A stretch of 64,000 nucleotides of DNA from the NCBI RefSeq assembly GCF_900109755.1, contig NZ_FOAR01000017.1:15046-79045 (forward strand), in the 5' to 3' direction. Under the pieces are notes generated by a model. The model worked only from the letters and a program-made list of their open reading frames with translations, had not been told where the DNA came from and searched no databases. This document shows positions 10,206 through 17,706 of this stretch, one piece after another (the stretch's first letter is position 1; every line of letters starts with the position of its first letter). This DNA comes from Pseudomonas agarici. GTDB lineage: Bacteria > Pseudomonadota > Gammaproteobacteria > Pseudomonadales > Pseudomonadaceae. A program made the position numbers and the translations under genes.

Positions 10206-10238
10206 TGTCCCCGTCCTCAAAAGTGTGGTTTTGTAATT

Positions 10239-10251
10239 AAGAATTATTCTT
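10239..10251 (-). promoter_or_regulatory. Fur-like palindrome upstream of fpvA
   Basis: AAGAATTATTCTT is a perfect 13-bp palindrome inside an AT-rich stretch (10235-10258) resembling half of a Fur box. It lies just downstream of the candidate ECF promoter for fpvA, where a repressor would block initiation. Confidence 0.5.
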
Positions 10252-10260
10252 ATTATTGTT

Positions 10261-10286
10261 GAGACGAACCACCCGTGAAAAACCGG
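10261..10286 (-). promoter_or_regulatory. Candidate iron-starvation ECF sigma promoter of fpvA
   Basis: On the minus strand CCGG is followed by exactly 16 bases and CGTCTC. The same layout (CAGG-N16-CGTCTT) occurs before fecA at 34795-34820. The N16-CGT geometry matches that of PvdS promoters but with a different -35 element. This suggests an FpvI/FecI-class promoter; the assignment is inferred. Confidence 0.45.
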
Positions 10287-10309
10287 AAAGAATTTTCAGG
10301 GCAGGTACT

Positions 10310-11959
10310 TCACGCCATTGCGCGGTCGGTCAGGACGCGGCCGCACTCCATGCGCACCAACTGATCGGCGACATCGAAGTAACGGTCGTCGTGGGAAATC
10401 ACGATGATGGTTTTGCCCCGGCGTTTGAGGTCCGGTAGAAGCTCGGTATAAAAAATGCGCCGGAAAGTCGGGTCCTGGTCCGCGGCCCATTCGTCGAAGA
10501 CCAGAACAGGCCGTTCCTCGATCCAGGCATTGACCAGCGCCAGGCGCTTGCGCTGTCCGGTGGACAGGTCGGTGGTGGTGAAGTTGCCGTCGCGCACGCT
10601 GACCTTGTGCGCGATTTCCAGGCGCCGCAGGTACTGGTTGGCATCCTCGGGAATAGGCTGATCGCCCTGGACGATATCGTCGAACAGGTAGTAGTCGGCA
10701 AAGATGGTGGTGAATAACTGGCGGTAGTCGTCCCGATTGCGAGCATCGACAACCGCGCCGTTGAGTAGGATCTCACCCACCTGAGGGGTGTATAGGCCCA
10801 GCAGCAGTTTGATCAGGGTCGTCTTGCCGCAGCCGTTTTCACCCACGATAAAGGTAATTTCACCTTGTTCGATCCGCAGGTTGACAGGCCCGAGCTGGAA
10901 GGCTTCGCTGCCTGTAACGGCGGGGAAGGCATAGCTGACGTTGTTCAGTTCCAGGCTGCTGACCGCCGGCGTCTTACGGCCCTGCTCGCTGAGCAGCAGG
11001 TGGGGTTCGGGCGAGGAAAATTGTTCCGAGAGTTCGGCGATACGGCGAAAGGCGATCTGTGCGCGGCTGACAATGGGCAACGTGCCCACCAGATGTTCAA
11101 GCGGGCCTTTCATGTAAAGCAGCACCAGCACGAAGCCGCTGATGACCGCCTGGTCGTTGTTGGGCCAGACCGCCTGCAAGGCGAGGGCCAGGCCGATCAC
11201 CACGAAGAACAGCATTGAGCCGAACGTCTTGGCAATCACGAAGATGTTCACTGAACGGATCTGAGTGTTACAAATGTGGTCGGCGGTGGCCTGGATGCCG
11301 GAAGTGAACATGCGGTGGCGACGGGGGCGGTGAATACGCAGTTCCTTGGCGCCCTCGGCAATGGCGTTGTAGTGTTTCTGCAATTCGTCCTCGGCATCCC
11401 GTGCGGCGAGAAACCCCTTGATCCCATGAGCGCGGGCGATGTACTGGATGGTGGTACCGATCGCGATGGCCACCAGCATCATCAGGAACATCGGCCAGGA
11501 CAGCATGGCCAGGTAGCCCAGGCAGCCCAGGGTGACTGTCAGAGAGATCGCCAGCGGAGCGAAGGCGAAGGCGAAGTCACTGATGGTATCGACGTCATGG
11601 GTCAGTACCGGAATCAGTCGATGGCTGCGATAGCGTTCAATCTGTTCGATTGGCGCGCACAGGACCTTTTCCCCCAACTCCTTACGCAGCTTGGCAATGA
11701 TGTGCTGGCCGACGTAATTGGTGCCGATGTCCGAACAGATCGAGCTGAGCAGGGCCAATAGGCAGAGGCCGGCAAACACCGCGACCACGGTACTGGTCAG
11801 GCCGTTGACCGAGTGCAGGGCGGCGTTGATGGTGGCCAGCAGGACGGTGACGCTCAGACCTCCGATCATGCCCAGCAGCGTTGAAAGAGCGACGATGAGC
11901 CGGAAGGGTTTAAGCAGTGTGAACAGTTCGTTGATCACTCCGCGCTTTGGCTGAGTCAT
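10310..11959 (-). CDS. pvdE: Pyoverdine precursor ABC exporter PvdE
   Basis: A 549-residue half-size ABC exporter of the cyclic-peptide-export type. It carries the acylated ferribactin precursor across the inner membrane to the periplasm, where the chromophore matures. The N-terminal half has about six transmembrane segments (for example LIVALSTLLGMIGGLSVTVL and the segment around LGCLGYLAMLSWPMFLMML). The C-terminal ATPase shows Walker A GENGCGKTT, a degenerate signature LSTGQRKRLAL and Walker B VLVFDEW. ATG 11959 has AAGGA about 10 bases upstream. A perfect PvdS box lies 45-70 bases before it, so it has its own iron-starvation promoter; fpvA follows on the same strand. Confidence 0.95.
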   Translation of the reverse strand: MTQPKRGVINELFTLLKPFRLIVALSTLLGMIGGLSVTVLLATINAALHSVNGLTSTVVAVFAGLCLLALLSSICSDIGTNYVGQHIIAKLRKELGEKVLCAPIEQIERYRSHRLIPVLTHDVDTISDFAFAFAPLAISLTVTLGCLGYLAMLSWPMFLMMLVAIAIGTTIQYIARAHGIKGFLAARDAEDELQKHYNAIAEGAKELRIHRPRRHRMFTSGIQATADHICNTQIRSVNIFVIAKTFGSMLFFVVIGLALALQAVWPNNDQAVISGFVLVLLYMKGPLEHLVGTLPIVSRAQIAFRRIAELSEQFSSPEPHLLLSEQGRKTPAVSSLELNNVSYAFPAVTGSEAFQLGPVNLRIEQGEITFIVGENGCGKTTLIKLLLGLYTPQVGEILLNGAVVDARNRDDYRQLFTTIFADYYLFDDIVQGDQPIPEDANQYLRRLEIAHKVSVRDGNFTTTDLSTGQRKRLALVNAWIEERPVLVFDEWAADQDPTFRRIFYTELLPDLKRRGKTIIVISHDDRYFDVADQLVRMECGRVLTDRAMA

Positions 11960-12004
11960 GGAGGGCGGTTCCTTGCAGCTGGAGGTGGCAGGTATCCTTT
12001 TAGA

Positions 12005-12028
12005 ACGACTGGTCGGGGGCTTAATTTA
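12005..12028 (-). promoter_or_regulatory. PvdS (iron-starvation) box of pvdE
   Basis: Reading on the minus strand, TAAAT (12028-12024), 16 bases, CGT (12007-12005) matches the known PvdS consensus exactly. It lies 46 bases upstream of the pvdE start. Confidence 0.9.
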
Positions 12029-12066
12029 AACGGCCGCCGCTTGTCGGCGACCGTGATGCGAGAGGG

Positions 12067-12972
12067 TCAGAGATCGCGCATGACACGGAAACCGATCCAG
12101 TCGCCGCGCTCATTCGGATAGAGATCGTTACGGTTGCCGGAACGGGAGAAAATCGGTGCTTCGGTCCAGTCGTTGCCGCGGATCTGCTGGAAGCGGCACT
12201 CCTTCTCCAGCCATGGGCTGCCATCGGTAGGGGCACCGACGTAATCGTCATGCGCGCAGTCGGCGACCCACTCGTAGACGTTGCCGTGCATGTCGTACAC
12301 ACCAAAGGCGTTGGGCGGGAAACTGCCTGCTGGCGAGGTGTAGCTGAAGCCGTCCTCCGGACCGTAGGTATTGGCGTGTTTGGCGATGCTGTATTGCTTG
12401 CCTTCGTCAAACGGGAAGGGGAAGGGGCCGGTGCTACCGGCGCGGGCCGCATATTCGCGAACCGATTCGCTGACCATGCGATAGTGCTGGCCGGTCTTTT
12501 TCGACAGCCAGGCGATATAGGCATTGGCTTCGGCAAAGTCCATGCAAACGGCGGGCTGCCTGGGCGAGAGTGGGTAGCGTGGTTTGCCGGCCAGGCACTC
12601 GCGTCCTGGGCGGGTATCGCCATCGGGCATCTTGTAGCCGGTTTCACGAATATAGGTTTGCCACTCGCCTGCCAGGACCTGGAAGCGACTGATGGCAAAA
12701 GGTTTGGTAAAGGTCACCTGGTGCATCGGGCCTTCGTCCGGTTGACGGCCAAGTTCATCGTCCGGTGTTCCCATGATGAAGCTGCCAGTGGGCAGCACGA
12801 CCATTTCCGGGCAGTCCTTGCAGTCCTTGAACACCTTGCCCGGTGCTGGCAGCGACGCGGCCTGGGCGTTGGCGCCCAGCAGCAGGCCGACGGCGGCGCT
12901 GCATGCCAGGACAGCCAGGCCCTTGAAGGAGCGGCACAAGAATCGGCGGGAGTTTGGCGGGACACTGTTCAT
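12067..12972 (-). CDS. pvdO: PvdO, periplasmic pyoverdine chromophore maturation protein (FGE/sulfatase-modifying fold)
   Basis: PvdO completes oxidation of dihydropyoverdine to the fluorescent pyoverdine chromophore in the periplasm (family knowledge). The 301-residue product has an N-terminal export signal (basic SRRFLCRSFK, then a hydrophobic run ending ANAQAAS) followed by a formylglycine-generating-enzyme-like domain: MVVLPTGSFIMGTP, EGPMHQVTF, the central MHGNVYEWVADC and C-terminal GFRVMRDL. ATG 12972 is chosen because the signal peptide starts there and a GAGA ribosome-site remnant precedes it. It lies 120 bases downstream of pvdM on the same strand with no PvdS box in between, so pvdM-pvdO are probably one transcript. 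In P. aeruginosa pvdN sits between these two genes; here it is absent. Confidence 0.93.
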   Translation of the reverse strand: MNSVPPNSRRFLCRSFKGLAVLACSAAVGLLLGANAQAASLPAPGKVFKDCKDCPEMVVLPTGSFIMGTPDDELGRQPDEGPMHQVTFTKPFAISRFQVLAGEWQTYIRETGYKMPDGDTRPGRECLAGKPRYPLSPRQPAVCMDFAEANAYIAWLSKKTGQHYRMVSESVREYAARAGSTGPFPFPFDEGKQYSIAKHANTYGPEDGFSYTSPAGSFPPNAFGVYDMHGNVYEWVADCAHDDYVGAPTDGSPWLEKECRFQQIRGNDWTEAPIFSRSGNRNDLYPNERGDWIGFRVMRDL

Positions 12973-13092
12973 AGCGGGTCTCGAGCAAGTGGGCAGGGAG
13001 GTGTCAAGCATCAGCGTGTGGCGCTCAACAAGGTCATGCAGCGGTCGATCTGCCGGTCGGGCAGGACGAATCACCGGGCCGTACAACAGCTA

Positions 13093-14442
13093 TTAACGGG
13101 TGGCGACGGGGTGTGCGGCGTTCTGCACCTGATCCCAGACGCGCAGGAAATTGCCGCCCCAGAGTTTGGCGATCTGGTCTTGCGAATAGCCGCGCTGGAG
13201 CAGTTCGGCGGTGACGTTGCGGATCTCGCTGACATCTTTCCAGCCTTCGACGCCGCCACCTTCGTTGAAATCGGAACTGATACCCACGTGGTCGATGCCG
13301 ATCTTGCGCACCGTGTAGTCGATGGCATCACCCAGGTCCTTGAGGGTGGCCTTGGGTTCTTCGTCGAGGATGGCGTAGAGCGCATTGGCATATTGGCCGA
13401 ACTTCTGTTCCGGCCATGCGGCGATGATCGGGTCGCCGGGCATCAAGGCCATGGCCAGGTTCGGCAGCGGCGGCAGATCGAAGCGGGCGCGCAACGCATT
13501 GAGCTTGTCCTGGGTCGGCTGACTCAGGGGCTTGAGGTAGCCGCCAAAAGCCACCACCTGGACCACGCCACCACTGTTCTTGATCAGTTGCAGTTCCTTA
13601 TCGCTGAGGTTACGCGCAATATCGACCATCGCCCGTGGCGCTGAATGGGAGGCGACCAGGGGCGCGCGACTCAGTTGCGCCACCTGTTCCAGCGCCTTGG
13701 TCGACATCTGCGAGACATCGATGATCACCCCCAGGTCGTTAAGGCGCCGCACTGCCTGCTTGCCAAGCTCCGACAAGCCGTCGAGGGCGTCCGGCGAGTC
13801 ATTGAAAAATGGCAATGGCCGCGACGAGTCGGCCCAGTCGTTGTTGCCGATATAGCTGAAACCGAACATCCGCATGCCGCGTGCGGCCCAGGTGTCGAGC
13901 TGGTTCAGGTCATGCCCGAGGGGGTAGGCGTTGAGCATGCTGATGAAGATCGCGAACTTGCCTTCGCCGTGCAGGCGACGGTAGTCGTCCGGGGTATAAG
14001 CGATAGCGACCTGGTTGGGAAAGTCGCGTACCAGGCCGGTGATGATCTTGTAGCGGACTTCCTGCTGGTGGCGGGCCTCGTCGACGAAGCCGGCAGTGGG
14101 GCGGTGCGGGGCGTTGGGGCCGTTCCAGATTTCGGGCCAGCCGAATACCGTCAGCGCCGCGCCCGACAGTCGCCCGCGAGCGGCCTTGACCAGGTCGAAC
14201 TGGCCGCTGCCGTCTTTGTCGGCTTCGTGGCCTTCGGTGCCGAAATCCAGGGGGACGGTAATGTGGCTGTCGAAGGACAGCAGGCGCTCGTGCAGCTCCT
14301 CGGCTTGCTTCATCACCTTCAGCGGATAGCCAGGGTTGTGCCTGAATCCATAATGCCAGACCACGAGAGCCGCGCCGATGGAAATGGCCAGGGCCAGGGG
14401 AAGCCCGATGCAGAGGGCTTTTGTCGAGCGCGGTTGAGTCAT
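13093..14442 (-). CDS. pvdM: PvdM, periplasmic dipeptidase-like pyoverdine maturation protein
   Basis: A membrane-dipeptidase (M19)-fold protein of 449 residues, close to the usual family length, needed in vivo for the PvdP oxidation step (family knowledge). An N-terminal hydrophobic anchor (about residues 8-33) places the rest in the periplasm. Dipeptidase-like motifs include VASHSAPRAMVDIARNLSD and HVGISSDFNEGGG. The first metal motif, HxD in true M19 peptidases, reads H-I-T near SHITVPLDF, so full dipeptidase activity is doubtful. ATG 14442 gives the typical MTQPRS start; in-frame ATGs at 14448 and 14466 are possible alternatives. A perfect PvdS box lies about 65-85 bases upstream, and pvdO follows. 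Confidence 0.93.
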   Translation of the reverse strand: MTQPRSTKALCIGLPLALAISIGAALVVWHYGFRHNPGYPLKVMKQAEELHERLLSFDSHITVPLDFGTEGHEADKDGSGQFDLVKAARGRLSGAALTVFGWPEIWNGPNAPHRPTAGFVDEARHQQEVRYKIITGLVRDFPNQVAIAYTPDDYRRLHGEGKFAIFISMLNAYPLGHDLNQLDTWAARGMRMFGFSYIGNNDWADSSRPLPFFNDSPDALDGLSELGKQAVRRLNDLGVIIDVSQMSTKALEQVAQLSRAPLVASHSAPRAMVDIARNLSDKELQLIKNSGGVVQVVAFGGYLKPLSQPTQDKLNALRARFDLPPLPNLAMALMPGDPIIAAWPEQKFGQYANALYAILDEEPKATLKDLGDAIDYTVRKIGIDHVGISSDFNEGGGVEGWKDVSEIRNVTAELLQRGYSQDQIAKLWGGNFLRVWDQVQNAAHPVATR

Positions 14443-14505
14443 TGCCATCTCAGTGAAGTTCGCCATGGAGGTGCGGCGCAAAGGCGCCTTTGCTATCTGG
14501 GGAGA

Positions 14506-14529
14506 ACGAAGACGGCCTGGGGAAATTTA
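14506..14529 (-). promoter_or_regulatory. PvdS box of pvdM(-pvdO)
   Basis: Minus-strand TAAAT (14529-14525), N16, CGT (14508-14506); a perfect match. It is back to back with the pvdP box on the other strand. Confidence 0.9.
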
Positions 14530-14575
14530 GCGTCGGGGTGTTGGCCGTCAGTCTCGCGCAAACCCGTGATACCGT

Positions 14576-14599
14576 TAAATTTGCCCCTGCGCAAAACGT
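14576..14599 (+). promoter_or_regulatory. PvdS box of pvdP
   Basis: TAAAT (14576-14580), 16 bases, CGT (14597-14599), ending 47 bases before the pvdP start. With the pvdM box it forms a divergent pair 47 bases apart. Confidence 0.9.
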
Positions 14600-14645
14600 T
14601 CTAGCTGGGATAAAGCCTGCTTCCATGGCTGACACAGGTAGGGCA

Positions 14646-16265
14646 ATGACGATTTCTCGACGGGGCTTCATCGCGGGTTTGGCGCTCACCGGCGCAGGCG
14701 TGGCTGCGGCTTATTACGCGCATCGTCAATGGCGCCGGGTGGATGAGCCGATCACTCCGGGCGAGGCTTCGGTGGCTCTGCCTGACCTCGCCGGCCGTCA
14801 GCGCGCGGATAGCCTGCGTGGGGTCTGGGACCTGCGCCTGGAAGGGCGCGACGCCAGTCTCGAAGGGTTGCCCGGCGCGTCGCTTGGGTTATTGCTCGAT
14901 ATCGCCCCACGCGGGCGAGGTTTGTGTGGCTACCTGGATACCACGCAAGGCCTGCGCGGTGCGGATGTTCCTCGTTACCAAGTGCTGGGTGATCTTCTGT
15001 CCGACGGGCCGACTGAAGTGCGTTGGCGCCTGCTCGATGGGCGTGCTCCGAGGGCTGCTCCTCTTTATGAGTTCGTCGGGGTGTTCGACGAAGTTTGGGC
15101 GGAGTTTGCTAATGCCGGTGTGGTTTCGCTGAGTGGGCGGGTTTTGCGCCTTGATCGACCGTTGGCGGCGCCAGAGGCGGATTGTCGCTTTGTCGCGGTC
15201 AAACGGCGCTTTCCCGAAGCGCGCGAGCGTATCGGGCTCAACCCGACATTGCTGGCCTGGCTGGTATCGGCCGAGCATCGGCTGTTCCACCAGTTGTGGC
15301 ATGCCTCCCGCGATAAGTGGCACACCTTGTCCAAGGACAAGCAGAACGCCTTGCGGGGCATCGGCTGGCAACCCGGTCCCCGTGATCGGGAGCGCGATGC
15401 CCGTGGCCCGCGCAAGGATCGTAATGGCTCGGGCGTCGATTTCTTTTTCATGCATCGGCACATGCTGGCGACAGCCCGTTCGATGCAGGACCTGCCATCC
15501 TGGCAGCGCTTCCCGTTGCCGCAGCCCGAGTTGCTGCGTGATCGCCAGGGTTTCGTCCGCTATTTCGATAATCATGACGGTTATTCGATTCCGCCGACCT
15601 GGCTGGCTGACGGTGATGCGGAGTACACGCAATGGGTCAGCGATATCAAAAATACCGAGACTTTTCACAGCAACTTTCTGGTGTGGGAGTCGCAATACCG
15701 CGACCCACGTTACCTGTCGCGATTGACGCTGGGGCAGTTCGGCTCGGAAATCGAACTGGGTCTGCATGACTGGTTGCATATGCGCTGGGCATCGGTTCCA
15801 CGGGATCCGTCCAATGGTGCGCCGGTGCCAATGGCCCGCGATAGCGCCGACTTTGCCGCCCGTTGGTACGAGCCGGAAAACGACTTTCTTGGCGATCCGT
15901 TCTCATCTCATGTCAATCCGGTATTCTGGCATTTTCATGGCTGGATCGACGACCGGATCGAGGACTGGTTTGGCGCCCATGAGCGCTTTCACCCCGGCGA
16001 AGTTAACCGCTTACAGGTCAATGGCATTCCCTGGTTCGCTCCCGGGCGTTGGGTCGAGGTGGATGACCCGTGGCTGGGGCCGAGCACTCATGGTTGCAGC
16101 ACGACCCCCGGCCTGATGACCGGCAAGAGCGTGGAGATGGACCCGGAAACCATGAAATTGGCGTTACGTATCACCTTCGGTGACGAGAAGAAGATGGCCG
16201 ACCTGTTTCGCCGGGTGCCTCGGCGACCCTGGTATGCCCGACACCAGGTGGCCGGGAACGCCTGA
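14646..16265 (+). CDS. pvdP: PvdP tyrosinase, pyoverdine chromophore oxidation (Tat-exported)
   Basis: A copper tyrosinase that oxidises the D-Tyr/Dab part of ferribactin in the periplasm to dihydropyoverdine. The 539-residue product starts MTISRRGFIAGLALTG, a twin-arginine signal. His-rich copper-site motifs are visible: HRLFHQLWH (about residue 210), FFMHRHML (about 275), LGLHDWLHMRW (about 375) and FWHFHGWIDDRIEDWFGAHERFH (about 425). ATG 14646 is preferred because the Tat signal begins there and the PvdS promoter lies just upstream; an in-frame ATG at 14625 is the alternative. It is transcribed divergently from pvdM-pvdO and ends 42 bases from the convergent opmQ. Confidence 0.95.
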   Translation: MTISRRGFIAGLALTGAGVAAAYYAHRQWRRVDEPITPGEASVALPDLAGRQRADSLRGVWDLRLEGRDASLEGLPGASLGLLLDIAPRGRGLCGYLDTTQGLRGADVPRYQVLGDLLSDGPTEVRWRLLDGRAPRAAPLYEFVGVFDEVWAEFANAGVVSLSGRVLRLDRPLAAPEADCRFVAVKRRFPEARERIGLNPTLLAWLVSAEHRLFHQLWHASRDKWHTLSKDKQNALRGIGWQPGPRDRERDARGPRKDRNGSGVDFFFMHRHMLATARSMQDLPSWQRFPLPQPELLRDRQGFVRYFDNHDGYSIPPTWLADGDAEYTQWVSDIKNTETFHSNFLVWESQYRDPRYLSRLTLGQFGSEIELGLHDWLHMRWASVPRDPSNGAPVPMARDSADFAARWYEPENDFLGDPFSSHVNPVFWHFHGWIDDRIEDWFGAHERFHPGEVNRLQVNGIPWFAPGRWVEVDDPWLGPSTHGCSTTPGLMTGKSVEMDPETMKLALRITFGDEKKMADLFRRVPRRPWYARHQVAGNA

Positions 16266-16307
16266 CCGTGCGGCAGCGCAGGGGCCAATTCCCTCGCTCG
16301 CCTGTCT

Positions 16308-17699
16308 TTACATGACCTGCCAGCCACCGCCCAGCGCTTTGTACAAGGCCACGCTGGCCTGCAATCGGGACAGTCGCAACTGCACGTTCTGATCCTGAGC
16401 CTGGTACAACGTGCGCTGGGTGTCCAGGACCGTCAGCAAGCCTTCCGCGCCTGCCTTGTAGCGGCTTTGGGCAACCTCGAAGGCCCGTTGCGCCTGGCTG
16501 AGCTCCTCGTCCTGCCATTGCCGTTGCCGGTCCAGGCCATCGATGGCATTCAAGGCTTGCTCCACATCGGCGAAGGCCGCGATGATGCTCCCGCGATAGA
16601 TCTCCAGCAATTCCTCCTGGCGTGCCGTGGCCTGGTCCCGCTCGGCGCCCAGGCGGCCATTGTTGAAGACTGGGGCGATCAGGCCCGCGCTCAACATATA
16701 GAACGGGCTGCGCAGGAGGTCGGGGGCAGTGGCGGTGCCCGAGCCGACTGTTGCGCCGAGGGTCAGGGAGGGGAGCATCGCGGCCCGGGCCACCTGCACA
16801 TCGGCCTGGGCGGCTGCCAGGCGCGCCTCGGCACCGGCGATGTCCGGGCGGCGGCTGAGCAGCTCACTGGGCAGGCCGCTGCCGATAGCGGGCCATTTCA
16901 GTTGTTCCAGATCCTGGCCGGCAATGCGCACATTTTGTACCGGCTGGCCCAGCAGGACGGCCAGGCCGATCAGGGCCTCACGGGCTTGCTGGTGAATCAG
17001 CGGAACCTGCCGCTCTTGGGCCGCCACCAGGCTGGCTTGTTGTGCGACTTCCAGCGCGGTTGCCGAGCCCGACCGATAGTGGGTCTGTACCAGTTGTAGG
17101 ACGTTGCGCGCATTCTCCAGGTTGAGTCCGGCGATACGACCCTGTTCGCGCAAGGCGAGAATACGCAGGTAATTATCAGCGACGCTGCTCAGAAGTGTCA
17201 GCTCGACAGTGGCCTGGTCGAATTCGGAGGCTTTCAGCGTCTGCCACGCACTGGCACGGGTTGCCGCTTTACGGCCCCAGAAATCTATTTCGTAGCTGGC
17301 GCTGAGGTTGGCGTCGAAGTAGTTGATTGCCGATTTGTCGCCACTGGCATCCAGTTGGCTGTAGCCGTTGCCGTGGAGCAGCTTCTGGCGGTTGGCGTTC
17401 ACGTTCGCCGTCAGTTCCGGTAACTGTGAGGCGTTGGCAACGACTGACGCCGCGCGGGCCTGGCGCACTCGGGCAATGGCGGCAGCCAGATCGTAGCTGC
17501 CCAGCCGGGCCTGGGCGACCAGCCGGTCCAGTTCAGGGCTGGCGAAGTGTTGCCACCATTGCCGATCGATGTGCCGCGCGCTGGGGGAGGTCGCTGTCCA
17601 CTGGGAGGGTGGTTTGACGCCACTGTCGATGGGTGCGGGCGGTGTGGCGCAAGCGCCGAGCAACAAACAGAGGGGCAATACGCTCAAATGCGACTTCAT
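16308..17699 (-). CDS. opmQ: OpmQ, outer-membrane channel of the PvdRT-OpmQ efflux system
   Basis: A TolC/NodT-family outer-membrane factor, 463 residues. The N-terminal lipoprotein signal has a lipobox LLGAC at about residues 14-18. Two outer-membrane-efflux repeats contain long coiled-coil-prone helices and the typical DIAGAEARLAAAQADVQVARA segment near the middle. It works with PvdR and PvdT to export or recycle pyoverdine. It is the last gene of pvdR-pvdT-opmQ, starting seven bases after the pvdT stop. ATG 17699 is chosen since it begins the lipoprotein signal; a GTG at 17714 would overlap pvdT. Confidence 0.92.
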   Translation of the reverse strand: MKSHLSVLPLCLLLGACATPPAPIDSGVKPPSQWTATSPSARHIDRQWWQHFASPELDRLVAQARLGSYDLAAAIARVRQARAASVVANASQLPELTANVNANRQKLLHGNGYSQLDASGDKSAINYFDANLSASYEIDFWGRKAATRASAWQTLKASEFDQATVELTLLSSVADNYLRILALREQGRIAGLNLENARNVLQLVQTHYRSGSATALEVAQQASLVAAQERQVPLIHQQAREALIGLAVLLGQPVQNVRIAGQDLEQLKWPAIGSGLPSELLSRRPDIAGAEARLAAAQADVQVARAAMLPSLTLGATVGSGTATAPDLLRSPFYMLSAGLIAPVFNNGRLGAERDQATARQEELLEIYRGSIIAAFADVEQALNAIDGLDRQRQWQDEELSQAQRAFEVAQSRYKAGAEGLLTVLDTQRTLYQAQDQNVQLRLSRLQASVALYKALGGGWQVM

Positions 17700-17706
17700 G
17701 GAGAGA

